Assembly: GCA_000310025.1 (NCBI GenBank)
Contig: FN647790.1
Span: forward strand, 1,088 to 31,460
Source of the DNA: Ectocarpus siliculosus
Taxonomy: Eukaryota; Sar; Phaeophyceae; Ectocarpales; Ectocarpaceae
DNA: 30,373 bases
Direction: 5' to 3'
Shown: positions 20,601 through 30,180 of the stretch, piece by piece
Position numbering within the stretch: position 1 is the first letter of the stretch
How the letters are laid out: every line of letters begins with the position of its first letter
Made by a program: the position numbers and the translations under genes
Notes under the pieces: model-generated
Told to the model about the DNA's origin: nothing
What the model saw: only the letters and a program-made list of their open reading frames with translations
The model's database searches: none

Positions 20601-23600
20601 TCCGTGGACTTGTGTCTCATCATCAGTTGACACGTCGTTGACATGCCACGATGGTGTGTGTATGCTTTTCATGTTTTTATTTTTGGCATGGTGATCACTA
20701 CCCGGCTGACGAAATGAAAAAGGCATCAGCGTGCGTATATCTATTTGTGGCTGGATACAAACCTAGATAGCCGCCTATTTAGGACGTGCGGTCTATGCAC
20801 GTGCTCCTGTTTCTTCTGGCCGGCTCTGTTTTTCACTTCCCTTCCATCTGTCTTTGTTGTTTTTTCCTTGCCCAGGTCGCGCCCAAGACTACCGCCGCCG
20901 GCAACATCGTCCCCAAAGCAGGAAAGGGCACCAGCGCGGAGGAGTGGGTCCCCCGGGGCACTACGGCCCCGAAGGGAAACCCCGAGCGAGGCGTTGCTGC
21001 TGCGGGAGATGGTGTTACGGGCATGGATGTAGAGGGAGAGGAGAAGGAGGACGAAGAGGATGAGGACGAAGATGATGAGGACGACGAAGAGAAGAAGAAA
21101 GAGAAGGAGGAGGAGGGAGATGCGATGGAGGAGGAAGAGGCTGCTGCGGCCGCCCCTCCCGGGCTCCCGCTGGTATACGTGATGGGCCACACGAACGGGT
21201 GCAAGCTACTGCTGAGGCTGCTCGCGCCGGACCGCACCGGGTATGCTTTTTTCAGGCGGATGGCTTCTTGGGGTGGTGGGACATGTGTGTTTGTTGAAAG
21301 AGCGTCGACGACCGCGCTGCATACCGCCGGGGGGGCAATGACAAGACGCCAGTCTTGGGGATAAGAAACGCGTCACGTGTTTTTTCTGTCCGTCGGAGTT
21401 TGTGTGTGTGTGTCGGGCGCGCTCTGTGGCTGTCGGGGTGAGTGGTGCTTTGTGTACGATGCCGTGCGAGAGGTGTTAAAAGCTTGGGGTTCCGTTCATG
21501 ATAGTCACACGCGCCTTGCCCTCTCTCTCTCTGTGTGTGTGTGTATGTGTCCACGGTTTGTATCTGCTGCATTTCGAAAAAGGGCCTCTATTTGTATCCA
21601 CCTTATCTCTGTCTATGGACTCTACATTCTGTGTCCACGGTTTGTATGTGTTGCATTTCGAAAAAAGGGCCTCTATCTGAATCTACCTATCTCTGTGGAC
21701 GCTACGTTCGAAATCGTCATGTTCTTTCCCTCTCATTGATGCTTCTGAGTGAATCTTCCCCCTCTTGCCCCGTCCCCTCTCCCACCCCAGGTACCTTCAC
21801 CCCGAAGAGCTCGAGCTCCTCAAGCCCACCATGGTTCCCTCACCCGCTGCCGCAAAAGCAGCAGCGGCCACCACCGGGGACGACGATGACGAGGAGGACA
21901 CCAAGGCAGGGGGGCAGGGGACAGAAGTTCCCCTCGTCCCCTCCTCGAGGAAGGAGGCGTCGGTCAGGAGGAGGGAGCTGCTGGCCTACCTGAGGGAGCC
22001 GCTCAGGGAGGCGTGTGCGACTTACGCGCCGATGCTCATGAGGTCCAAGTGCGCCGGGTCGGTGGTTCTGCTCGAGGCAATACGGGTGCGTCTTCTGAGT
22101 GTGTCTGCGAGAGCTTCGTTGGTGGTTTGCGGCTACGGCGTTGTTTTCGAGGGAGGTTCATGATGTGTGTGTTCGTGTTTTGTTTTGTCGTGCAAGAGGT
22201 TGTGGTTGTCATGTGCTGTTTGTTGTCAAGGAAAGGTCGTTGGGCTTGTGTTTTGGTTATTCATTGTTTACTAGAAGTACAATGATTTATGGTGGGTGTG
22301 CATCGTTTTTCAAGGATCGGTCTTGGTCGTGTTCTTGGGTGCTTGCACTTAATTCACTCAAGTCCCTGGCGTTCGGCTATACACAGGCTTCTCGTTGGCG
22401 GGCGATCCGAAAGCCCGGTCTCTCTCTCTCTCTGAATCTAAGCACCTGGGACAGCACCTGGACACTTTTTGACACAAGCATGTCTTTGTGGGAACAGAGG
22501 GTTGCCGGAGGCGTGACCGCGCCGGCTATGTACGGCCTTTCCTTTCCCAGAGCCTACACCCCGTGGTCTGTAGTCTGTAGAGCCCCCAAGCACGGCTAAG
22601 GCGTCCATGTTTAGCCAGATTCCAAACATGGCCCGCGCTCTTTAGAGCCACGGCTTAGACTTCGGGTCTAACCAAATTCCAATCATGAACCACGCTCCTT
22701 TTCGAAAGGAGTGCGTGGTGGCCCATTGACTGTTGTAGAGCCCCCAAGAGCACCTATGACTTCAGCTGAATTCCAAGCATGGACCGCGTTCCCTTTCGAA
22801 AGGAGTGCCTGGCTAAGAGTCAGACGGCTTGAGTCTTCGACGCCGCCTGAGAATCACTTTTTCTTTTTCCAACCCCGACACGATGTGCCGCCGCCCCGCA
22901 GGCCATAGGAACCCCCGAGATTGTCGCCGCCGTGGTGGAGGCTGCGTGCGCCAAGTCGCACGTAGGGAAGCTGCCCATGCATGAGGTGAGCGCCACCAAC
23001 GAACGGGGAATGAGGCGTATAGGTAGCGGCCGTACTTGCGAACCTCGCTCTCGTGTTTGGTCGAGGTACTCAGTGGTGGTTTTGGGCTATCCATAGATTC
23101 AAACGTACAAGTAGACCCTGTGTAGAGAATGGGGTTCTTCACCGGGCGCACATAAAAAATATACAAGTTTAAGTTTGTTTTCTTTTCTATACTTTCGAGC
23201 CTGAAGTTCTCTACCTGCGAAGTCGTTGTGTCCGGGCGGGCGCTCTCCGTAGCGCAGCCTGTGTGGTTTTTCCCAGAGTTGCGGTCGTGAAAGCGCCAAG
23301 CAGCACTAGTGCTGCTGTTGGCGGCATGGTTGAACATGAGCATACACCAACAGGCAAGCTTTGTTGTTGCACTCTCTGCGCAGTGTGTGTGCGTCTGGTG
23401 CTGTGGTAGGTTGTCGAAGGTTGAAGCTGTCGCGACCCTTGTGAATGTTGGGGTTTGAGCAGAGCCTTGGCGAGGATGTTTATCTTGGATATACTAGGGG
23501 TACGGGAATTGGGCTAAGGATATGTAGGGTTACGAAACCCCTCTCTCTATTTCGCCAAGACGGTCCGATTTAGGGGGGGGGGGGTCTATCTCGTATTTTT

Positions 23601-24706
23601 TCGGTCACGGAAGGCGTCTTTGATGATGCTGGGGGCGCTGCCCGTGCAGCCCCATTTTGACGACGAACCTGGTGTTGATTTGCGTAAGACTGACGGTGAT
23701 ATTGGTTGTGCTGCTGCTGCTATTGTTGCTTTTGCTGCTCCGCTGCTGCTTCTACTGCCGCTGCTGCTGCTGCTGCATCTGCTGCTGCTGCCGTAAACCC
23801 AACGACGTAAAACCAAAAAATATACTTGTACGTAGGACCCTTCGGCCCACCTCTTCATGAAGCAGCTCCTCGAACGGGAGGCCGAAGCCCAGAAGGCAAA
23901 AGGCGGAGCAGATTCTGCTGCTGCCACGTCGGACACCCCTTCGTTCGCGGACGCCCTTCTCGAGAAGGCAGGCGGGCAGCTGTCCTCCTGGAGTTCGACG
24001 AACCGAGGCGGTTTTGTGGTGACCGCTCTTGCGGAGGTGCCTAGCACGGGCGCCGCGGTGCGGGAGGAGCTCGGGACGAAGACGGCCCGGGCGCGGCTGG
24101 TGAAGGAAGCGACGGAAGGCAACAACATGGGAACCAAGGTGTGTGTGTCGTCGTGGTAGCCGTCTGGTTGGGGTTGGCGGTGTTGGTGTTGATATTGACG
24201 GTGTGATGATGGTGGTGGTGGTGGTGGTGTGGTTGTTGTTGTTGTGCGTCGGTGGTGTCGGCGTTGTTGTTTGTGTTGCTGTTGTGTGAGTTGCCGCTGT
24301 TGTTGCTATTCTCGTAGGTGTCGTCGCCAAGCGAGCGTACCTTTCTTCGGGGAGAGCACCGACGGCGCTCACACCGGCCCCTGAATGAAAACGACATGCC
24401 GGTTTCATGAAGCCAGACCGAAACGAAGGAAACCACTACTGCCACGGGCCACCTCATCGGTTAACGTTCCGTATCGTCCTCAGCCTCGATTCTGTATCGG
24501 AGGACTTGTGGTTGGGGGAATTTTTATGGTGATGACTCTTGCGAACCTTTGCTTTGCCACTCTGAACCCGCCTCAACCTCTCCAAACGCCTGCCACACGT
24601 GGACCAACTCCAGGTCTTGGCTGAGCGGCTCGGTTTCGGAGATTTCGGCGCGCGAAAGAAGCCGCAGCCAAGAAGCGCAGGCGAAACAGGAAAGAAGACG
24701 CGTTAA
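14614..24706 (+). CDS. PUM3: Pumilio homology ribosome-biogenesis factor PUM3/Puf6
   Basis: PUM3/Puf6 is a nucleolar PUF-like protein that binds RNA without strong sequence preference and acts in large-subunit assembly. Exons are 14614-15111, 15889-16020, 16627-16863, 17629-17717, 18412-18541, 19120-19277, one ending at 20318 whose start is lost in the N gap, 20876-21240, 21791-22085, 22902-22985, 23836-24138 and 24614-24706 (TAA). Phases agree at every visible junction, giving a little over 800 residues. Family matches are HDASRVVQTALQFGN, HAIGARVVQTALDS, SEFYGKEYALF, HGGAKERKRMMRALKGYV, VRRRELLAYL and LSSWSSTNRGGFVVTAL. The N-terminal 100 or so residues are RGG-rich, followed by a basic NKKRKLKL near residue 133. 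The exon at 20876 adds a long acidic insert. The start is MDAGRGG at 14614; an in-frame ATG at 14449 is the alternative. Donors GTTCGT (16021) and GTCGGT (16864) are weak. Confidence 0.93.
17777..17794. repeat. C18 homopolymer in PUM3 intron
   Basis: Eighteen consecutive C bases lie in the intron after the exon ending at 17717. Similar C/G runs occur near 19816-19838, 23573-23583 and at both window ends. Confidence 0.95.
19846..20180 (+). mobile_element. Dispersed repeat copy B, running into the assembly gap
   Basis: This is the plus-strand counterpart of 7560-7865, sharing the same ordered landmarks through ctctggaagtga, after which the N run begins. Its 5' part holds an internal duplication with a 67-bp period: 'gccatcggggttgg.ttttcgtcgc' starts at 19851 and again at 19918. 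The copy lies inside a PUM3 intron. Because it ends at the gap, its true right end is unknown. Confidence 0.7.
20181..20280. other. Assembly gap (100 N)
   Basis: Exactly 100 N bases, probably a placeholder of unknown true length. The 5' part of a PUM3 exon is missing here: sequence resumes inside codons reading KTILAELLKPRE and reaches a GT donor at 20319. In human PUM3 about 20 residues lie between the matching upstream and downstream segments, so a similar stretch is lost. Confidence 0.97.
20342..20555. mobile_element. MITE-like element with 60-bp terminal inverted repeats
   Basis: Bases 20342-20401 and the reverse complement of 20496-20555 match at about 54 of 60 positions, sharing the core gcgagtcagcgcacaggg. 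They flank about 94 bp of unrelated sequence. The element is about 214 bp, non-coding and intronic, which fits a miniature inverted-repeat transposable element. I could not identify a target-site duplication with confidence. Confidence 0.75.
21548..21715. repeat. 84-bp tandem duplication in PUM3 intron
   Basis: Two imperfect copies start at 21548 and 21632, each with tgtccacggtttgtat, tgcatttcgaaaaa and gggcctctat in the same order. A CT/GT microsatellite precedes the first copy. Confidence 0.85.
22577..22815. repeat. Imperfect repeat cluster in PUM3 intron
   Basis: The phrase attccaa(a/t/g)catg occurs three times (near 22619, 22675 and 22769). gtagagcccccaag occurs at 22577 and 22735, and tttcgaaaggagtgc near 22700 and 22794. 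The modules suggest two full units and one partial unit of a degenerate tandem repeat. Confidence 0.7.
23700..23795. repeat. TGC/GCT triplet microsatellite in PUM3 intron
   Basis: Interrupted tgctgc and tgttgc triplets fill this segment just upstream of the acceptor at 23835. Comparable triplet runs lie at 15823-15852, 24200-24310 (gtt/gtg) and 28440-28720 (caa/cag). Confidence 0.85.
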
Positions 24707-27280
24707 GTTCAGGGAGGATAGGAATCGCGTGAACTCCAAAGCCGTAGGCGATCAGTAAATGAATAGTAGTAAGTCTTAGGAGGAGCACTGGAATCGCGTG
24801 GACTCGTCCCAGGTGGCGGAGACGGGCAGTTACTTGGGCGGGGTTGTGGTGCACGTGTGTCGGGGGGGCGGGGGTGTTACTCGTGCTGCCTTCACGCAAC
24901 GCGGGCGGTCATGGTCTTCCCAAAAGCGCGTACTAGGGCTGATCGACGAACGCCTGAATCTCCTGAGTGCGGTTGCGACAACGGGAGTAAGAACGCCTGT
25001 GATTTGCCCGACCGCTTTCAGCTCACATGGGGCTGGGTTTGGCCTTTTGTTCAGTGTCGTTTTTATATGTTGTTTCTTAACGTGATGCGGTCCTAACGTA
25101 GGGGGAGAGTCCCCTCGTGGAAGTTCTTGCGGAGGGCTCATAGGCGCAGGGCCACTGAGGGACGGGGGTATTTGGTTTTGAGTGACGAAGCGGCAGGAGG
25201 TTCTGTTGGTTCTGATGGGTTCGTGAGTCGGGTTCCGAGCAAGAACCAAGAGCGCGAAATATAGGGGTATGCATGCCAGTATTGTGCGGGCAATATCTAC
25301 TTTCTCTGTTTCGCTTGGTTTACGTGTAGGGATGGTTGCGTTTTTTCGGATGAGAGAGCAACCGTGTGGCCTCCCGATCGTTTTGCTCCAGACGTACGTT
25401 TTAAGAGGTTTGTGACTGATGCTACGGTAGGGGAGTGCACTGTCGTGCCGAAATCTTGCACTTTTGGGAGAAATCGTGCAGCCCTATTTCGGTGATCGTA
25501 CGGCGAGTTTAGGACGTGGCCAATAGGTTTACGTAGGTGTGTCTTTCTACCCGAAATGATAATATTACGTGACCCGCCTACCGTAGCACCACTCTGTATT
25601 GGCAATCTTCGTCAGCCTTATGGATGCCTGGCATAACGGCCAGGTCTACTGTTAAGTGGGTTGTGTACGTCGCTTTCTGGGCGGCATCTAGAAGCAGGCT
25701 GTAGGTGGGCCACATCAGCCGGGTCATCATTTTCCGCGGACCCCTTATGTTTTGCTCTGAATGCCGGTCTCAATACCAATCGTTACCATTTGTGGAAGCA
25801 CCAGACGGAGTCGCATGGTGGGAAGGTCACCGTTTTTTTTGTTTCATTCAACACAAGATTTGGGGAGGTGCAAATGTGTCTAGATGCCCATATAGATGAG
25901 GGTACAAGCCCCCCAAGGTCTGGGAGGATTCCCTAAATCGCATGAACGACGCGTTGTGTGTCGGCAGGTTCCTTCCCCCCTTGGCAGACGCCAAGCGGCG
26001 CGTGGCGTCCAAGGTGTGCATGCATACCTGTCGCTTGCTGGTGTATCCCTGTCTGTTGGTCGGGGTTGGTGCCGTCTGTGAAACCAACAATGTGCAAGTT
26101 ACCTTCGCCCTCTGTCTTCTGGGACAGCACCTGCTCCCCAGTTACAGGTCCTCTTTTTCAACTATGGTGTGAAGCCAGGAGGGTGGGATGAGTCGCTGCT
26201 GGTGGCACCGAAGCTGTGCTGCGGTGCTCATCACTTCGAGTCCGCCTGTAGACGCGATATCTTCCAATGAACCGTGAAGGGCGGACCTCCAAAGATAAAA
26301 AAACAAAAACGCGTTGTTACAGCCGCGACGGGCGTACCCACGTATGTATTCAGAGATGAGCGAGTGTGCGAGGAGGAACAATCGCTCCCCGACAACCAAG
26401 AGAGCTCAACAAAGAACGGTTACGCTCGAAAAGTGGAAAATCCGTCGGCTACATATACGTAACCTGTCCAACACGGTCAGCAATCAATGTGAAACGTATG
26501 TGAGAGTCCTTTGGTCAAGGACAGGCAGGCTTGCTTGGGAATACCTTGGCCACACGCTCGCCACTCCCACCCAAACGTGTGTGTGTGTGTTGAGTGATAC
26601 ACGCCGGAGTCCGTTTGCCAGGGACAGGCGTGCTTGGGAGTGCGTTGGCCACACGCTCGCGAATCCCAATGCACGTACGTGTTGATGCGTTGATACACGT
26701 GAGGGTCCTTCGGCCAGGGACGGGCTTGCTTGCGACTGCCACTCCAACGTACGGACGTGCTACAATACTAGCAGGGAAACCTCCGCGCCAATCAATCGCT
26801 TTCGAAGGGTGTAGTTGCAGATGAGTTTGTCTTTCACCTCGCGCCTGGCCCTTGGTTCTTTACATTAAAAAAATCGTTTTTGTCATCCGCCTAACGCTTC
26901 CCCCGTCACCACCGAAGAAAGTGTAGCAACGAACGAACGACACACGAACACGCACTCCTGTTTCAATTGGGGTGGGCGGGACAAACCACTGCCCCCAGAT
27001 AGGCGGAAAAAACTTAGTATTGTACGGAATCCTCGGACACAACGAGGCACGAAAGAAAAAAATAAAATAAAATGGCGGCAGGAACAACAAAAACGCTCTC
27101 TAGCTTAGCCAAGACCAATCAGGAAACTTTATCCCTCCGCCAGCCACACTACCCCTCTCCTTGGCGGGATAAACCCACACGGCCGGAAAAAACGTCTCCA
27201 GGCGGGCGAGTGGAGGGGGGGGGGGGTCGCATCGTCTTCCGCCGGCTACCCTGGTGTCACGACCCTGACATTCCTTCCCG
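24707..27280. other. Intergenic interval between convergent PUM3 and AP1G1
   Basis: No recognisable coding exon is seen on either strand. It should hold both 3' UTRs. Notable contents are a 16-bp direct repeat (ggaatcgcgtg(a/g)actc at about 24720 and 24790) and the tandem repeat at 26490-26760. Confidence 0.5.
26490..26760. repeat. Three-copy tandem repeat, unit about 95-105 bp
   Basis: Units start near 26501, 26606 and 26701. Each has gtcc(t/g)tt(t/c)gg.ca.ggac.gg(c/g) followed by cttg; the first two also share ttggccacacgctcgc. The third is truncated and the copies have diverged. Confidence 0.8.
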
Positions 27281-30180
27281 TCAGAAGCCGGCAGGGAACT
27301 GAGCCACCTGCGCCACCTCCGCTACGTTGACAGTCCCGCGTCGGAACTGAATCTTGAGCTTCATCATCAAGCTCTTCGTTCCCTGCATCGCGTTCGTCAC
27401 GTTGATTTCCTGAGACACCACGCCATCGCTGGGGAGGTTGGGCAGAGGGGAGGGGGGTCGGAATACGTCCACACACAGGGGGAGGGAGGGCGCACTCATG
27501 GTTGTGTATGCCTTCAAGTCATACGGCGTTTGCCTGGAGAGGACGGACGGAGCATGTTATCACAGGGTCCATCATGGCCATTCTCACAGGGTCGATCACC
27601 TCTGGCCAATCGTCCCTTTCTACTAGGCCACAAGGTGGCTCAAACATGTGTTCCCTGTCCAATAATATCCTATCGATGTCACCCTCCTGCGTTTTCAGCC
27701 CATGTCCTCTCCCTACCTATAACCTGGCATCTATTCAGAAATATTTGCCGTTCCTTTCCCAACCTATCTATTCCTATGCCGCAGTATATGTATGTCCATT
27801 GAGCATGCATTCCATGATCCGAAACACTGCTGTCCCTCTCGAGTGCCCCTTATCTCACCTGTGGGGGGGCAGATTGTGGCCCGAAAGAGCTCCCATTTTC
27901 ATCGTAAACGACTTGGGCACCGCAGCCTGGAACACCAGGCCGGAAATTTCCTGTAAATTGCAACGAAGCAAAATCGGATCAAAAATAAAAACAACCGAAC
28001 CGAGGGTGAGTGGGTCTCGGCGCAACAGCTTCCAAGCGTTTCGTCTGTGGCCAACTTCTGCTTCGTGCGCGGAGCAGCGGCAGAGCTACCTGCACAACTT
28101 GAGCCTGAGACGTGGGGAACTAAAACTGCAACTGGAGTCAATTGTGCACGGGTGGCAAATCGATGGGAGGAATACATTCTGCTGTACTCCGATTCCGCTG
28201 TATGCAAGAAGTACTTCGATCCCGGTGTTCGGCAAAAAGTACTCAGAGCATGATTTGCGACAACCAAGAGAGTTGTGGTGGCGGTTGTGGTCGTGGTGGT
28301 TGTCGTCGCCCAGTCACAGTCGCAACAAAGCCGCCGGTACGGATACGGTAACATGCGCCCACGGGTTTCTAGACGCTTGAGGTAGTGCTCTGTGCAGACG
28401 ATGCAGGTGCCGGAAAAGAGGCCAAGGCGGCGATCCCAAGCACAACAGCAGAAGCACCAACGACGACGTCAACAACAACACCAACACCAACACCAACACC
28501 AACAATGACACCATGACCACCACCACCAACGACAACAGCAACGGCAACAACAGCAACAGCAACAACAACGCAACAGCACAATTCACAGCAGCAGCAGCAG
28601 CAGCCTCAGCAGCAGCAACAACAGCAGTCACAGAACCAAGCACCACCAGCACCAGCGGCAACAACATCACCAACAACAAACAATATCAGCCTCAGCAGCA
28701 GCACCAGCAGCAACAGCGACGAAAACGACGGCGACATACCTCGTCCGAGGTGTTGGTGAAGGCGATCGACACCTTGCTCTTGGAAGGATCCGACGCGTCC
28801 GGCTTCGACGGCGAAAACACTACTCTCAAACCGCTCTTATCGAACGCCTACAACGGCCAAAGGGTCAAGGAGCAGGGATATAGGGCGGGGGGGGATACTC
28901 ATGAGGGGGTGAGATGATGCTTGCCAGAGTCGGTACCGGTCAGCCACCAAGACATTGGTAGGCTAAGAAACTAGGGGCTTGGTTGTCACGAATAATTATG
29001 ACGTCCATCTCCTGTATGACGTCATCCCCTGTATGACGTCATCCCCTGTATGACGTCATCCCCTGTATCTATACCCTGTATCCGACAAAAAAAATAACAA
29101 CACCATGTTCGTGTCCCTCCTCCTCATACACAGCGGCGAGGGTTGCGCAAAGCTAAAGAGTTTCTCGAATGCGGCGCGTTCTGTACCCGTCCGCGAGGAG
29201 AGTCGACCAGATGAGGCATGCCCATACGCCCCCCCACAAGTCTCGCCAAACGTTTCCGTCGAAAACACCGACGAACCCCCAAAAAATCAAACCAGGAGCT
29301 TGAAAAACCAAAAAGGCAAGCGCACGTACCCGCCCACCCACATGTCTCGCCAAATGCTTGTGTCAACAAAATGACCAAAGCGCAGAAATCAATCGAGGAG
29401 CTTACAAGCAAAGAGACATGCCGGTTTCGGTGGTAAGGATCAATACAGAGTATCCCAAACCTCGCTTCCTAAACCACGAGGGAAACACCAACAACAGCGA
29501 CGCCAGCAGGACCAATACCCGCTCTGTGGGGATGCGTCAAAAAACGAGAGCACGTAAAAACAAGCCCGTTCGGTCCGCGTCTACTATTGTACTGCCGTAT
29601 ATCGGCGCTCTCCCTGTCTTCCTGTCTGTCTGTCTGCCTGTCTGCCTGCCTGTCTGTCTCCCTGTCTCCCTGTCTGTCTGTGTGTGTCTCTCTCACCACC
29701 ATCTTCTCCTCTCGAGGCGGCGCAACCTCAAACCCTCCGAAGTCGTCGCTATCTCCGCCGACCGCCACCGGCCCCGGCCCCGGCGCCGCCGTATTCGCCG
29801 GCGCCGCCTTACTCGGCACCAGCCCCCCCCCACCCCCGAACACATCCGCCAACAAATCTACGCCACCCGCCGCAGCCGCCGCCGCCGCCCCGTTCCCCGC
29901 TCCCGGTGCCGCCGCCGCCGCCACTGCCGGTGACACGGCGGCCGCGGTGGCGGCGGCGGGAGCACTCCCACCGCCGCCTCCGAAAATATCCTCCAAATCT
30001 AGAAGGTCGCCTCCGCCGTTGCTGCTGCAGCTAGGGATGGGCAGACCGTTCTTGGAGGGCGAGGGGCCGGCGGCGGGGGCTGAGGAAGAGGCGGACGCCT
30101 GCGGCTTGGGAGACCGGTCTCCCGCTCCTGGAGCGTCGTCGAAGGCGCCCATGCCGGCGCCCATCGTGTAGCGGGCGCGC
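27281..30180 (-). CDS. AP1G1: AP-1 clathrin adaptor complex gamma subunit, hinge and ear (5' end beyond window)
   Basis: Gamma-adaptin is a large subunit of AP-1, which sorts cargo into clathrin vesicles at the trans-Golgi network and endosomes. Four exons in reading order are 30180-29697, 28847-28740, 27950-27859 and 27428-27281 (TGA). All have GT-AG borders and junctions in phase. The first codes for a flexible Ala/Gly/Pro-rich hinge with DLLDLEDIF (a clathrin-box-like LLDLE) and a second DLLADVF. The other three code for the gamma-ear (GAE) domain: AFDKSGLRVVFSPSKPD, IAFTNTSDEEISGLVFQAAV, VSQEINVTN and a C-terminus AEVAQVAQFPAGF, matching the family's NNFP ending. The N-terminal trunk of about 600 residues lies past the window edge. 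Gamma rather than beta is assigned from the short single-domain ear. A GGA-type protein is an alternative, since its GAE domain is related, but the VFQAAVPK match favours gamma-adaptin. Confidence 0.9.
28440..28720. repeat. CAA/CAG/CCA triplet-rich stretch in AP1G1 intron
   Basis: Long interrupted runs of caacaa, caccaacac and cagcag fill the intron just downstream of the exon ending at 28740 (minus-strand sense). They produce several spurious open frames on both strands. Confidence 0.85.
28999..29066. repeat. 17-bp tandem array with palindromic TGACGTCA sites
   Basis: Three exact TGACGTCA octamers lie at 29017, 29034 and 29051 within the 17-bp unit tgacgtcatcccctgta. A degenerate leading copy (tgacgtcc) is at 28999, and partial ccctgta copies follow. 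TGACGTCA is the canonical bZIP/CREB binding palindrome. The array is in the AP1G1 intron between hinge and ear exons. Confidence 0.92.
29205..29410. repeat. 104-bp imperfect tandem duplication in AP1G1 intron
   Basis: tctcgccaaa occurs at 29241 and 29345, with flanking 'cc.cccaca.g' before and gaggagctt-like segments after each, giving a period of about 104 bp. The copies are clearly diverged. Confidence 0.65.
29615..29694. repeat. CTGT/CTGC microsatellite next to AP1G1 donor site
   Basis: Tandem ctgt and cctg units run up to the splice donor (tctcac at 29691-29696, GTGAGA on the minus strand). In the transcript this is a GACA-rich run beginning immediately after the 5' splice site. Confidence 0.85.

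Noticed and set aside
20833-21237. Minus-strand serine-rich frame
   Set aside because: Antisense of the GAG/GAC-rich acidic stretch of PUM3, which necessarily reads as Ser runs on the other strand.
27502-28380. 292-codon plus-strand open frame
   Set aside because: It runs antisense across an AP1G1 exon and its introns, has no recognisable domain, and conflicts with the clear gamma-ear exons.
28314-28679. Leu/Val-rich minus-strand frame resembling a membrane protein
   Set aside because: It is produced by the CAA/CAG triplet repeat of the AP1G1 intron.
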